Part shown: one piece after another, positions 43,449 through 53,514 of the stretch
Layout: every line of letters starts with the position of its first letter
Numbering within the stretch: the stretch's first letter is position 1
Assembly: GCF_020010925.1 (NCBI RefSeq)
Contig: NZ_JAGJBZ010000001.1
Span: 2,170,001-2,234,000 of the forward strand
DNA: 64,000 nucleotides
Source of the DNA: Streptomyces griseiscabiei
GTDB taxonomy: Bacteria > Actinomycetota > Actinomycetes > Streptomycetales > Streptomycetaceae
Reading direction: 5' to 3'
The notes under the pieces: model-generated
The model's input: the letters and a program-made list of their open reading frames with translations, nothing else
Database searches by the model: none
What the model was told of the DNA's origin: nothing
Translations under genes and position numbers: made by a program

Positions 43449-46400
43449 CGCGTCACCTCGTCCCTGAGAGCCGTCACGGGTTTCGCCCGCCGCAGGGCGA
43501 GGGCGGCGGTCACGAGCGCGGGGCCCGCCGCGAGGGCCGCCAGCAGGACGGCCAGCCGTGGCAGCGGGAGTTCGACCAGTACGGGTGGGAGCGGCCGGGT
43601 GGCCTCCCCGGTCAGGACGACGAGGGGGACCAGCGCGTGGGTCAGCACCGTGCCGAGGGCCGTGCCGACCAGCAGCGCCAGGGCCACCAGGACGCCGTGC
43701 TCCACGGCGACCAGCCGGGCCAGCCGTCGGCGTGGTGTCCCGAGGGCGCGCAGCACGGCGAACTCGGCGTCCCGGGTGCGCATCGCCCCCGCCGCGCTCA
43801 TCGCGAAGCCGAGCGAGGCGAAGAGCACCGTCACCGCGGCCGCCGCGGTCAGCGCCGCTTCCGGGGCCGCCCCGAACGGGTCGTCGCGCAGTTCGGCCGC
43901 CATCTCGTCGCGCACCGTCACGCGCTCCGGGTCGATGTCGGGCAGGGCGCGTACGGCCGTCGCGGTGGCGGCGGGCGCGGTGCTGCTCAGCCACCACTCG
44001 GTGGGTTGCAGGCCGGTTCCGTAGCGGGCCTGGAGCACCCGGTCGACGGCCCGGAGATCGACCAGCAGGGCCCCGCCGTCCTGTGTGGTGGCCTCGGTCG
44101 TGGGCAGGGCGCGCGCGGTGCGGACGATGCGTACGGGCACGGGCCGGCGGTCGAACGCCACCTGCACGCGCTGCCCTTCGCGGGCACCGGAGGCGGCGAG
44201 GAACCGGTCGGTGGCGACCGCGACGATCTCGGGCGCCGGGGGCTGGGCGACTGCGAGCCGGACCTCCAGCGGCAGGGTGGTCTGCGCGAAGTCGGGCAGC
44301 TGGTACCCGGTGCTGTAGGTGAGGGTGACGGGTGCCGTCGAGGTGAGCCGGGGGCGGGTCGGCCGGGCGTCGTCGTCGGGCGGGGCGGCGGCCGTGTCGG
44401 CCTCGACCCCGGTCGTCCACTTCGTCGGCAGGGTCAGCCGCCGCGCTTCGCCGTCGTCCGCGGTCGCCGTGAGCGCGTCGAGGACCAGGCGGTGCCGGTC
44501 GGGGCGGTCGATCGGCTGCGGCATGCTCAGCCGGAGCCCGATCACCGTCAGCGGGCCCCGGGCGCCGTTCAGTTCGGGGGTCAGCCGGTGCGGGCGGCCG
44601 TCGGCGGCGAGGCTGCCGGACGGGAGGTCGTAGGAGGCACCGTGGCTGTCCCGCACGGTGAGCGTGACGTCCGCCTCCGTCCCGGGCGTGGTGCTGTGCA
44701 GGGTGGCGGTCAGCGTGAGCGTGGCCGTGCCCGCCGGTATCCCGACGCCCGCGGGCGTGCCGCGCGGCGCGAGCCCGGCGAGCAGCGGACCGTCCGTCAG
44801 ATCGCGGCGCGCCGACACCACCGCGGCGGCCTCCGTCGTGTTCAGGGCCACCACGGTCGCCTCGCGGCCGCCGGAGAGCGGCACCGCGGCACGGACCGCG
44901 GGGGCGACCGCGTCCACGTGCGGGAGGTCCCCGTAGACGTCGGTACGGCCCACGCCGCCGCCCCCGGAGGCCAGGACGCGCAGGTCGGCGCCCGCGCGGA
45001 AGTCGGCCTGGTCGGCCTGGGACCGGTGCCAGGACGCGTTCTGCCCGATCGCGACGACTCCGAGCGCGACGGAGATGACCAGGAGCATCACCGGGCCCGC
45101 TCCCCGCATCGGCCGGCGGCCGAACTGCCAGCCGACCATGGCCGCGGTCAGTCCGGGGCCGCGCGCCAGGAGCCGTTCGGCGACGCGCGCCAGCAGGGGC
45201 AGCAGCCGCAGGACCAGGACCGTTCCGGCGAGCAGCACCAGGGCGGGCGCCACCACCAGGAGCGGGTCGACGCCGAGCACCCCCTCGCGGTCGGCGGTGA
45301 CCGCGCCGGAGCGCTGGCTGCCGAGCATCCAGAGGGCGACCCCGGCCACCGCGAGCAGCCCGACGTCCGCCCCGGCCCGCAGTGACGCGGGCAGTGCCCC
45401 GGCCCGCGCCACGACGGTGCCCGCGAGGGACGCCCGCCACGCCGGGACGGCGACGGCGAGCGCGCACAGCGCGGCCACGGCCGCGGCGACCGCCCACACC
45501 TCGGGGCGCCCCCCGGCCGGCACGTCGACGGGCAGCCCGGTCCGGCCCTGCCCGGCCAGCAGCCGTGTCAGCGGCCCCGACAGCGGTGGCGCGACGACCA
45601 CCGCCGGTACGGCGATCAGCAGGGCCTCCAGCGCGGCCAGGCCCGCCAGCCGGGCCCGGGTGGCACCGCGCGCCCGCAGCAGCCGGGTCTCGCCCGTGCG
45701 GTCGGAGTCGAGCAACCGTGCGACGAGCAACAGGGCGCAGGCCGCGAGCAGTCCGAGCTGGCCGGCGACGATCAGCATGCCGGAGCGCGCGACCAGCAGG
45801 GAGCGTTCGACGCGGTCCAGCACCTCCGGCAACGCGGTCTCCGCGGTGGTCGCGCTGCGCAGCGCGGGACGCTCGCGCAGCGCAGCGGTGCCCGAGCGGG
45901 CGGCCTCGCGCAGCGGGCCGATCCGCTCCGTCGTCAGCGAGGAGTAGTCGGCCGAGACCATCCAGCCCGACGCGCCGACGCTCACCCGGCCCGATGTCGG
46001 CAGACCCGGGGCGGTGAGCAGGGGGCCGTAGGTCGTGAAGCTCGACGCCTCGGTGCCGCGGCCGCCCAGGTCGTCCAACTGCCAGTAGGGGGCCCGGACG
46101 TCCACCGGCCGGTACACGCCGGTGATCAGCACGCGCACCGCCGGGCCGTTCAACTGGTCGGTGACGGTCAGCCGGTCGCCGGGCGCCACCCCGAGCCGCC
46201 GGGCGGCGCTCTGCGGCAGCGCGGCCTCGACGGGCCCGGCGGTCACCTCCTCACGGGGGAGCCGTCCGGCGACGGCCCGCACCTGGGTGCGGTCCAGGGC
46301 CGCGAAGTACGTGAGGTTCGGGTTCCCCTTCCGCTCGGAGGGCGGCCGGAGCTCCGCCGGCAGGGCGTAGGGCCCGGACCGCAGCAGGGTGCGCACGCGC

Positions 46401-46699
46401 ACGGGCAGCCCCTCGAAGACGGTGCGGGCCCCCGCCCGTACGGCGTCGTCGGCGGCCTGCCGCTCGTCGCCCGGCACATTGGCCTTGAGCACCAGGGCGG
46501 TCTCGGCGGCGGTGCGCCGGTCCGCGAGGGAGCGCCGCAGCGCGGCGTCGCCCATCGCGCCCGCGTAGGCGGTGAGCGCGGCCAGCACGGCTGTGGTCAG
46601 CAGCACCGTCAGCAGCACGGCACCGACGAGCGCGCGATACGTCCACGCCCGCAGCACGATGAATCGCAACACGCCCGCAGGCACCGACCGTCCCCCCAC
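43445..46699 (-). CDS. FtsX-type ABC permease, giant form (1)
   Basis: A 1084-residue membrane protein from GTG 46699, preceded by a G-rich ribosome-site-like run. It has an N-terminal helix (RALVGAVLLTVLLTTAVLAAL), a large extracytoplasmic region, two FtsX-type helix clusters and the coupling-loop pattern RDAEFAVLRALGTPRRRLARLVAVEHG near the C-terminus. A second large extracytoplasmic domain lies at about residues 600-890. It is the first gene of a three-gene set with the second permease and the AbrB-tailed ATPase. Substrates of such systems are typically lipids, lipoproteins or peptides. Confidence 0.85.
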   Translation of the reverse strand: MGGRSVPAGVLRFIVLRAWTYRALVGAVLLTVLLTTAVLAALTAYAGAMGDAALRRSLADRRTAAETALVLKANVPGDERQAADDAVRAGARTVFEGLPVRVRTLLRSGPYALPAELRPPSERKGNPNLTYFAALDRTQVRAVAGRLPREEVTAGPVEAALPQSAARRLGVAPGDRLTVTDQLNGPAVRVLITGVYRPVDVRAPYWQLDDLGGRGTEASSFTTYGPLLTAPGLPTSGRVSVGASGWMVSADYSSLTTERIGPLREAARSGTAALRERPALRSATTAETALPEVLDRVERSLLVARSGMLIVAGQLGLLAACALLLVARLLDSDRTGETRLLRARGATRARLAGLAALEALLIAVPAVVVAPPLSGPLTRLLAGQGRTGLPVDVPAGGRPEVWAVAAAVAALCALAVAVPAWRASLAGTVVARAGALPASLRAGADVGLLAVAGVALWMLGSQRSGAVTADREGVLGVDPLLVVAPALVLLAGTVLVLRLLPLLARVAERLLARGPGLTAAMVGWQFGRRPMRGAGPVMLLVISVALGVVAIGQNASWHRSQADQADFRAGADLRVLASGGGGVGRTDVYGDLPHVDAVAPAVRAAVPLSGGREATVVALNTTEAAAVVSARRDLTDGPLLAGLAPRGTPAGVGIPAGTATLTLTATLHSTTPGTEADVTLTVRDSHGASYDLPSGSLAADGRPHRLTPELNGARGPLTVIGLRLSMPQPIDRPDRHRLVLDALTATADDGEARRLTLPTKWTTGVEADTAAAPPDDDARPTRPRLTSTAPVTLTYSTGYQLPDFAQTTLPLEVRLAVAQPPAPEIVAVATDRFLAASGAREGQRVQVAFDRRPVPVRIVRTARALPTTEATTQDGGALLVDLRAVDRVLQARYGTGLQPTEWWLSSTAPAATATAVRALPDIDPERVTVRDEMAAELRDDPFGAAPEAALTAAAAVTVLFASLGFAMSAAGAMRTRDAEFAVLRALGTPRRRLARLVAVEHGVLVALALLVGTALGTVLTHALVPLVVLTGEATRPLPPVLVELPLPRLAVLLAALAAGPALVTAALALRRAKPVTALRDEVTR

Positions 46700-46849
46700 C
46701 GAATCCCCCCGTTTTCCAACCGCACGGACCGGAACGCGACGCGGCGTCGATGGCGTGCGACTGCAAGAGGGCATTCTAGGACCGACTTTGGGCGCCTTGT
46801 GATCGAAAATCAGCAAGGCTCGGCGGGACTTCGCGGTCGGACAGCGGGG

Positions 46850-47527
46850 TCAGGGCTGTTCCGCGCGGATGACGACCAGCTCTTCCCGGCTGTCGCCCTC
46901 GCCGATCAGCCCCTGCCGCACGAGCCAGCCCCGGCGGGACCGCAGCACCGGGCCGTACGGGACGTCGGCGCGGTCGACGACCGAGGCGCGCAGTCCGCCG
47001 TCCGCCAGGCACCGCAAGGTGTCGCCGGTGCCGCACAGGCCCGAGTGGACGATCAGCAGCACTCCGCGCGGGCGCAGCATCCCGGGTGCCGCCTCGCAGA
47101 GACGGTCGACGAAGAGCCGTCCGTCGCGGCCCGCCTCCCACGCCCTGGCCCGGCCGCCGCGCGGCAACCGGCCCTCGGGCGAGGGCATGTAGGGCGGATT
47201 GCTGATCACCAGGTCGTACACGCGTTCCGACGCGGAGGTGAGGTCGCCGTGCCGGACCCGGATCCGCCGACGGGCCAGCAGCGCGTTGATCCGGGCGGTG
47301 AACACGGAGAGCCACGAGATGTCGACCGCCGTGACCCGGGCCCCCAGCCGCGCCGCCTGGACGGCCACCGCGCCGCTGCCGGTCCCGAGGTCGAGCACGT
47401 CGGTCGAGGGGCCGATGTCCTCCCGGCACAGGGCGCGCGTCAGCAACTCCGTGTCCCCCTGCGGGGCGTACACACCCGGCGGGGTCAGCAGGAGCGGCGC
47501 GGCCCGCACCGATGTTCCCGGCGCCAT
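46850..47527 (-). CDS. HemK/PrmC-like methyltransferase
   Basis: A 225-residue class I methyltransferase with VLDLGTGSGAVAVQAA (motif I), TAVDISWLSVFTAR (acidic loop) and the NPPY motif in VISNPPYMPSPEG, which marks N5-glutamine or adenine-N6 methyltransferases of the HemK group. It lacks the N-terminal domain of true release-factor methyltransferases, so it is a stand-alone relative. The ATG at 47527 follows GGAGGTG by about five bases. It lies 92 bases after a LuxR-type regulator on the same strand and 150 bases before the permease operon. Confidence 0.83.
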   Translation of the reverse strand: MAPGTSVRAAPLLLTPPGVYAPQGDTELLTRALCREDIGPSTDVLDLGTGSGAVAVQAARLGARVTAVDISWLSVFTARINALLARRRIRVRHGDLTSASERVYDLVISNPPYMPSPEGRLPRGGRARAWEAGRDGRLFVDRLCEAAPGMLRPRGVLLIVHSGLCGTGDTLRCLADGGLRASVVDRADVPYGPVLRSRRGWLVRQGLIGEGDSREELVVIRAEQP

Positions 47528-47619
47528 CGGGCACCTCCGTTCCGCTATGCCCGCTTTTGCGCCTCGGTCGAGTGCCCCGGGATCCGAGGTCCACACGCCT
47601 CGCGGGCGGCTTCCGGACG

Positions 47620-50304
47620 TCAGAGGAGGCGGAGTTCGCGGGCGCGGCGGACCGCGTCGTTGCGTCGGTTGACGGCCAGTTTCCGGAAGACGCTCTTGAG
47701 ATGGGTCTTGACGGTGTTGACGGAGACGCAGAGGTCGGCGGCGATCTCCTCGGTGGACATCATGCGGTCCAGACGGCGCAGCACATCGCGTTCGCGGCCG
47801 CTCAGTTCCTCCACGACCGGCGGCCGGTCCTCGGGCCGGTCCGGTCCGGGGGTGAGCCACCCGGTCGCGAGCCCTCTCAGGGACGGGGTGTCGAGGACGG
47901 GGCGGAGCCAGCCGCCGGCCTCGGCGAAGGGGCGGCGCAGCCGTTCGCGGCGGGCCTCGTGGAGGGCCTGGGCGACCAGCCGTCGGACGGCGGCCCGGTC
48001 CCCGAGGGCGTGCGCGGCCTCGGCGCGGACCAGCAGGGCCCGCACGGTCACCGCGGGCCCGGCGCGGCTCTCGGACAGGACGCCGTCCAGGAGGGCGAGG
48101 GCGTCGCGGGGCGTGCCCGCGGCCAGCCGGGCCCGCGCCTCCCCCACCGCGCACACCGGCTGATGACCGGGCACGGCGCGCAGCAGGGCGGCGGCCTCCT
48201 CGGGCCGGCCCCGGGCCAGCCGGACGGCGGAGGCGACGAGCGCCGCGTGCCCCTCGGCCCAGGGGGAGGCCACGTCGGCGGTCACGGCGGGCTCGGTCGC
48301 CGCCAGGGCCGCGCGGGTGTCGCCGTGGGCCAGCAGCAGGCGGGCGGTGGCGAGGGCCCGGCCGGCCTCCGTCACCGGGTCCCGCATGGCGGGATCGGCG
48401 TGCGCCGCCGCGTCGAGATGGGCGCGGGCGAGGCGCAGTTCGTCCCGGTCGACGGCGACGGCGGCCAGGACCAGCGGTGCGACGCCGAAGCCGGAGGGCT
48501 GCGGCAGGCCGTACCGCTCGGAGACGGTGCGGGCCGCCAGGGCCTTGCGTTCCGCGCGGCCGGGCCAGCCGTTCAGATAGTCGATGAGGGCCAGCCGGCC
48601 TAGGCAGTCCTCGCGGGGCAGCGCCGTCGAGGCGTCCCCGGCGGCGTCGGCGACCAGCGACAGGGCGGCCCGCGCCTCGTCGAAGCGGCCGGCCCACAGC
48701 CGGGTCGACCCCAGATGGGCGAGGAGGAGCGCGGTCAGCTCGGGGTGCCTGTCCAGGAGGTCGGCGGGGACCCGCTCCCGCAGCCGCTCGGCCGTCCCCG
48801 CCACCAGCTCCGCCCGCCCCGGCGAGCCGGCCAGCCGCGCCGCCAGCGCCTCCAGCAGGAGACAGCTCAGCCGGGCCGCCGCCGGACCGGGCGCGCCGTC
48901 GGCCTCGGTCCGGTCCTCCTCCCCCGCCAGACTCCGTTCCGCGTGCCGCAGATGGGTCAGGCCCCGGTCGAGTTCGCACCGGGACAGCTCACGGGCGGCC
49001 CGTACGAGGTTCGCGGCGGGGCTCGTGACCTCGGGCCCCATGGCGGAGAACAGCTCGGTGAGGTCGTCGGAGCGCAGGCCCGTGAAGAGCCGGCCGATGG
49101 CGAGGTCGTCGACGAGGGCGCCTGCGGTGAACTCCCAGTCCCCGGCGGCGGCCCCGTGGCCGAGCGCCTCCGTGAGGGTGCCCGAGCGGCGCAGCCAGCG
49201 GGCGGCCCGGCGGTGGAGTTCGGGCTCCAGGCCGGGGTGGCGCAGCCGCAGATGGGCGCGGAGGATCTCCCCGAAGAGCGGGTGGAGGCGGTACCGGGCG
49301 TGTCCGAGGTCCTCGACGAACGCGTTCGAGCGGTGCAGCGCGGCCAGGATGCCGGCGGCGTCGGCGCGTTCCGTCAGGGCGTCCGCCAGCTCGGGGGAGA
49401 ACCGGTCCAGGACGCTGACCCGCAGCAGCAGGTCCTGGGTCTCGGGCGGCTGCCGGTCGAGGACCTCCGCGAGCAGGAAGTCGGCGACGGCGGTGCGCTC
49501 GGCCTCGAACCGCTTCAGATAGGTCTCCGGGTCGGGGTTCTCCCGCGCCGCCAGCGCGCACAGCCGCAGACCGGCCGCCCACCCCCGGGTGCGTTCCACG
49601 AGCGTCCGCGCGAGGGGCACCGGCAGCCGCAGACCGTGCAGGTCCAGCAGGACGGCGGCCTCCTCGGCGGTGAAGGCCAGCTCGGCGTTGCGGATCTCCG
49701 TCATGTCCCCGGCCGTCCGGTGGCGGTGCAGGGGCAGCAGCGGTTCGGTGCGGGTGACGAGGACCAGGCGCAGCCCCCGGGCCGCGTGGTGCAGGACGAA
49801 CTCCAGCTGGTCGGCGATCTCGGGGTGGGTCACCCGGTCGTACTCGTCGAGGACCACGATCACGGGCCGGTCCCGGGCGCCCAGTTCCGCGGCGAGCCGG
49901 GTCAGCAGCGTACGGTCCACGCGGCCGGCGTCGGCGGGGCAGCCGGTCTCCGGTGGCAGGGGCACACCGGCGGTGCGCAGCGCCTGCAGGAAGTAGGCCC
50001 AGAACATGCCGGGGCCCTGGTCGCCGGCCTCGGTGGTGAGCCAGGCCACGGGCCGGTCCAGACCGGTCGCCCAGTCGGCGACCAGCAGGGTCTTGCCGGC
50101 ACCCGCGGAGCCGTTGACCACGGTCAGCGGGGTGCGCAGGGCGTGGTCGAGATGGTCGACCAGGCGGGTCCGGCGGAAGAACGTGACGGGCCGGGCCGGA
50201 ACGGCGAACCGGGTACGCAGGAACGGGTCCCCCTGGGGATCGGCACTCGGCACGACCGGCCCCGGACGGCTCTCCTCGGACCCTGCCACGGCGCTCACCA
50301 CCAC
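47620..50304 (-). CDS. MalT-like LuxR-family ATPase regulator
   Basis: An 894-residue STAND-type regulator. Residues 25-60 carry the TRFAVPARPVTFFRRTRLVD entry motif, Walker A is GSAGAGKT at 65-72, Walker B VIVVLDEYDRV, then an arginine sensor region (LVLVTRTEPLLPLHR). A TPR-like helical array follows. The last 60 residues are a LuxR helix-turn-helix (LSGRERDVLRRLDRMMSTEE, VNTVKTHLKSVFRKL). MalT-type proteins are switched on by an effector and ATP. The divergent amidohydrolase gene is the nearest candidate target. Confidence 0.9.
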   Translation of the reverse strand: MVVSAVAGSEESRPGPVVPSADPQGDPFLRTRFAVPARPVTFFRRTRLVDHLDHALRTPLTVVNGSAGAGKTLLVADWATGLDRPVAWLTTEAGDQGPGMFWAYFLQALRTAGVPLPPETGCPADAGRVDRTLLTRLAAELGARDRPVIVVLDEYDRVTHPEIADQLEFVLHHAARGLRLVLVTRTEPLLPLHRHRTAGDMTEIRNAELAFTAEEAAVLLDLHGLRLPVPLARTLVERTRGWAAGLRLCALAARENPDPETYLKRFEAERTAVADFLLAEVLDRQPPETQDLLLRVSVLDRFSPELADALTERADAAGILAALHRSNAFVEDLGHARYRLHPLFGEILRAHLRLRHPGLEPELHRRAARWLRRSGTLTEALGHGAAAGDWEFTAGALVDDLAIGRLFTGLRSDDLTELFSAMGPEVTSPAANLVRAARELSRCELDRGLTHLRHAERSLAGEEDRTEADGAPGPAAARLSCLLLEALAARLAGSPGRAELVAGTAERLRERVPADLLDRHPELTALLLAHLGSTRLWAGRFDEARAALSLVADAAGDASTALPREDCLGRLALIDYLNGWPGRAERKALAARTVSERYGLPQPSGFGVAPLVLAAVAVDRDELRLARAHLDAAAHADPAMRDPVTEAGRALATARLLLAHGDTRAALAATEPAVTADVASPWAEGHAALVASAVRLARGRPEEAAALLRAVPGHQPVCAVGEARARLAAGTPRDALALLDGVLSESRAGPAVTVRALLVRAEAAHALGDRAAVRRLVAQALHEARRERLRRPFAEAGGWLRPVLDTPSLRGLATGWLTPGPDRPEDRPPVVEELSGRERDVLRRLDRMMSTEEIAADLCVSVNTVKTHLKSVFRKLAVNRRNDAVRRARELRLL

Positions 50305-50482
50305 TGATCGACAGGACTTGGGCAGCGCTCCCCGTTCAGCATCCCAGTGTTCCCCCGCGCCTGCTCGGGGGAGGCGCGGGGCCCCTCACGAGACGCCACC
50401 CCGGCATTGCTGTAGCGATTACTACAATTGGAGTGAACGCTACGGTAAAATCTGGGCACGGGACCGCACAGGAGGCCATGCC

Positions 50483-51529
50483 ATGACGAACACCCCCGGC
50501 CGGATCGACGTCCATCAGCACGCCGTGCCGCCCTTCTACCGCGATCTCCTCGCCAAGGCGGGGATCGCCGAGGCGGGCGGGCGCGCGCTGCCGGACTGGA
50601 GTCCCGAGGCCGCGCTGGAACAGATGGCCCTGCTCGGCACCGACACGGCGATCCTGTCCGTCTCCACACCGGGTACGGGCTTCCTCGCCGACCCGCGGGA
50701 GGCGGTCGCCCTGGCCCGGCGGCTCAACGACCACGGCGCGTCCCTGGCCGCCGACCGTCCGGACCGCTTCGGCCTCTTCGCCACGCTCCCGATGCCCGAC
50801 CCGGCCGCCTCCGCCACCGAGGCCGCCCGCGCGCTGGACGGGCTGGGCGCCGACGGGGTCACCCTGCTGGCCAACAACCAGGGCACCTATCTGGGCGCCC
50901 CGGGGCAGGACCCGCTCTGGCGCGTCCTCGACGACCGCGCCGCCGTCGTCCTCGTCCACCCCGCCGAGCTCCCGGGCCCGTCGGTGCCGGGCATCCCGCC
51001 CTTCGCCGCGGACTTCTTGCTCGACACGTCCCGGGCGGCGTTCCTGCTGGTCCGCAACAAGGTCGTCCGCGACCACCCCCGCATCCGGTTCGTCCTCAGC
51101 CACGGCGGCGGTTTCCTGCCGTACGCCTCCCACCGGATGGCCGCCGCGATCTCCGCCACGACCGGCCGCAGCTCCCTGGACGTCCTGGACGACTTCCGTT
51201 CCTTCTACTTCGACACGGCCCTGTCCGCCGGCCCCGCCGCCCTGCCGAGCCTGCTCGCGTTCGCCCGCCCCGGGCACATCCTGTTCGGCAGCGACTGGCC
51301 CTTCGCCCCGAGCACCGCCGGCCAGTACTTCGCGACCGGCCTCGACACGGGTGTCGACGCGACGACGCTGGCGGCGGTCAACCGCGGCAACGCCGAGGCG
51401 CTCTTCCCCCGTCTGGCCGGCGCCCCCGTGGCCCGGCGGAGCGAGCCGGTCCCGGCGCGCCTGCGGCGGGCCGCCCGGCGCCGGGCGGCCCGCCTGCTGT
51501 TCAAGCTGGTCCAGCCGGGCGGCGACTGA
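50483..51529 (+). CDS. Amidohydrolase-2 family (ACMSD-like) metal-dependent decarboxylase/hydrolase
   Basis: A 348-residue protein from ATG 50483, seven bases after GGAGG. The metal site motifs are IDVHQHAVPP (H-x-H), VVLVHPAELPG, FVLSHGGGFLPY and the terminal FGSDWPFAP aspartate. This is the pattern of 2-amino-3-carboxymuconate semialdehyde decarboxylase, 5-carboxyvanillate decarboxylase and relatives. It converges on a lower meta-cleavage pathway operon, which supports a role in aromatic ring-cleavage product processing. An Arg-rich tail of about 30 residues is unusual. Substrate not determined. Confidence 0.8.
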   Translation: MTNTPGRIDVHQHAVPPFYRDLLAKAGIAEAGGRALPDWSPEAALEQMALLGTDTAILSVSTPGTGFLADPREAVALARRLNDHGASLAADRPDRFGLFATLPMPDPAASATEAARALDGLGADGVTLLANNQGTYLGAPGQDPLWRVLDDRAAVVLVHPAELPGPSVPGIPPFAADFLLDTSRAAFLLVRNKVVRDHPRIRFVLSHGGGFLPYASHRMAAAISATTGRSSLDVLDDFRSFYFDTALSAGPAALPSLLAFARPGHILFGSDWPFAPSTAGQYFATGLDTGVDATTLAAVNRGNAEALFPRLAGAPVARRSEPVPARLRRAARRRAARLLFKLVQPGGD

Positions 51530-51544
51530 GACCGCCTGGGCCGG

Positions 51545-52564
51545 TCAGCCCGCGCGCTCCGCGCGGGCCGTCAGGTCCAGCGCGACATCCGTGATCATGT
51601 CCTCCTGGCCGCCGACCATCCCGCGCCGGCCGACCTCGACGAGGATCGCGCGGGTGTCGAGGCCGTAGCGGGCGGCGGCCGTCTCCGCGTGCCGGAGGAA
51701 GCTGGAGTACACGCCCGCGTAGCCGAGGCTGAGCGTCTCGCGGTCGACGCGCACCTCGCGGTCCTGGAGGGGGCGTACGAGATCGTCGGCGGCGTCCATC
51801 AGCGGGAACAGGTCGCAGCCGTGCTTCCAGCCCATCAGGTCGGCGACCGCGACGAACGCCTCCAGCGGGCAGTTCCCGGCCCCGGCGCCCTGCCCGGCGA
51901 GGGAGGCGTCGACGCGTACGGCGCCGCTCTCGACGGCGACGACCGTGTTGGCCACCCCCAGCGCCAGATTGTGGTGGGCGTGGATGCCCAGTTCGGTGGC
52001 CGGGTCGAGGACGTCGCGGTAGGCACGGAACCGGTCGCGTACGCCGTCCATGGTGAGCCGGCCGCCGGAGTCGGTGACGTACACGCACGTAGCGCCGTAG
52101 GACTCCATCAGCTTGGCCTGGCGGGCGAGTTCGGCGGGCTCGGCCAGGTGGGACATCATCAGGAACCCGGCGACGTCCATGCCCAGTTCGCGGGCGGCGG
52201 AGATGTGCTGGGCGGAGATGTCGGCCTCGGTGCAGTGGGTGGCGACGCGGACGCTGCGGATGCCGAGGGTGTGGGCCTGCCGCAGGTCGCGCAGGGTGCC
52301 GATGCCGGGGAGCAGCAGCGTGGTGGGCACCGCCCGCCGGGTGGCGCCCACGACGGCCTCGATCCACTCCCAGTCGGTGTGGGCGCCGACGCCGTAGGTG
52401 ATGCTGGAGCCGGCCAGGCCGTCGCCGTGGGCGATCTCGATCGCGGCGACTCCGGCCGTGTCCAGGGCCTCGGCGACGGCGCGGGCCTGGTCGGTGGTGT
52501 AGCGGTGCCGGACGGCGTGCATACCGTCCCGCAGGGTCACGTCCTGGACGTACAGCCGGGTCAT
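51545..52564 (-). CDS. 4-hydroxy-2-oxovalerate aldolase
   Basis: A 339-residue pyruvate aldolase of the DmpG/MhpE/BphI family. The N-terminal R-D pair in [35 protein letters not shown] and the metal-binding [14 protein letters not shown] are all present. It splits 4-hydroxy-2-oxovalerate into pyruvate and acetaldehyde and normally hands the aldehyde to the adjacent acylating dehydrogenase through a protein channel. Its ATG at 52564 overlaps the dehydrogenase stop (ATGA). It is the last gene of the three-gene operon. Confidence 0.93.
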   Translation of the reverse strand: MTRLYVQDVTLRDGMHAVRHRYTTDQARAVAEALDTAGVAAIEIAHGDGLAGSSITYGVGAHTDWEWIEAVVGATRRAVPTTLLLPGIGTLRDLRQAHTLGIRSVRVATHCTEADISAQHISAARELGMDVAGFLMMSHLAEPAELARQAKLMESYGATCVYVTDSGGRLTMDGVRDRFRAYRDVLDPATELGIHAHHNLALGVANTVVAVESGAVRVDASLAGQGAGAGNCPLEAFVAVADLMGWKHGCDLFPLMDAADDLVRPLQDREVRVDRETLSLGYAGVYSSFLRHAETAAARYGLDTRAILVEVGRRGMVGGQEDMITDVALDLTARAERAG

Positions 52565-53514
52565 CGCGCGGCCCTCTCGGTCAGGCGGCGGGCGGCCATG
52601 CGCTCGGCGGTGCGCAGCGCGGCCGAGGTCATGATGTCGAGGTTCCCCGCGTACGCCGGGAGGTAGTGGGCCGCGCCCTCGACCTCCAGGAAGACGGACA
52701 CCTTCAGGGCGTCGCCGGTGCCGGGGGCGAGGGCGCGCAGCGGGTCGTCGGCGGGGACGCGGTCGAACTGGACCTTCTGCTTGAGGCGGTAGCCGGGGAC
52801 ATACGCCCGGACACGGCCGACCATCTCCTCGACGGACGCGGCGACGTCCTCGGTGGCGCAGTCGGAGACCAGGCAGTGCACGGTGTCCCGCATGATCAGC
52901 GGGGGCTCGGCCGGGTTGAGGACGATGATCGCCTTGCCGCGGGCGGCGCCGCCGACCTGTTCGACGGCGGAGGAGGTGGTCTCCGTGAACTCGTCGATGT
53001 TCGCCCGGGTGCCGGGGCCGGCCGAGCGGGAGGCGATGGAGGCGATGATCTCGCCGTAGTGGACGGGGGTGACCGCGCCCACGGCGGCGACGATCGGGAT
53101 GGTGGCCTGGCCGCCGCAGGTGACCATGTTGACGTTCGGGGCGCCGGGATGGGCGTCGCCGTTGACGGGCGGGACGACGTACGGGCCGAGGGCGGCCGGG
53201 GTGAGGTCGACCAGGGTGCGGCCGAGGGGGCGCAGCACCTGGTCGTGGTGGCGGTGGGCGCCCGCCGAGGTGGCGTCGAAGACGATCTCGACGTCGGCGA
53301 ACTCGTCCAGCCCGACGAGGCCCTCGACGCCCTCGTGGGTGGTGGCGACCTTGAGGCGGCGGGCGCGGGCCAGACCGTCGGAGGCCGGGTCGATGCCGGC
53401 CAGCGCGGCGATCTCCAGGCTCTCCGACAGCCGCAGGATCTTGATCATGAGGTCGGTGCCGATGTTGCCGGAGCCGATGACGGCGACCTTCGTCCTCCCG
53501 CTCGTCCCGCTCAC
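52561..53514 (-). CDS. Acetaldehyde dehydrogenase (acylating)
   Basis: A 317-residue NAD- and CoA-dependent dehydrogenase of the DmpF/MhpF/BphJ family. [18 protein letters not shown] is the nucleotide site, the catalytic cysteine lies in [14 protein letters not shown], and [20 protein letters not shown] is a conserved family segment. It converts acetaldehyde to acetyl-CoA in complex with the aldolase. The GTG at 53514 overlaps the hydratase stop codon by four bases. Translational coupling throughout the three genes fits a fixed enzyme ratio. Confidence 0.93.
   Translation of the reverse strand: MSGTSGRTKVAVIGSGNIGTDLMIKILRLSESLEIAALAGIDPASDGLARARRLKVATTHEGVEGLVGLDEFADVEIVFDATSAGAHRHHDQVLRPLGRTLVDLTPAALGPYVVPPVNGDAHPGAPNVNMVTCGGQATIPIVAAVGAVTPVHYGEIIASIASRSAGPGTRANIDEFTETTSSAVEQVGGAARGKAIIVLNPAEPPLIMRDTVHCLVSDCATEDVAASVEEMVGRVRAYVPGYRLKQKVQFDRVPADDPLRALAPGTGDALKVSVFLEVEGAAHYLPAYAGNLDIMTSAALRTAERMAARRLTERAAR

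Noticed and set aside
40626-45497. A single 1623-residue permease
   Set aside because: The N-terminal 680 residues are Arg/Gly/Ala-rich antisense-type sequence in the wrong frame of the upstream permease. The true start is GTG 43448, which overlaps that gene's stop.
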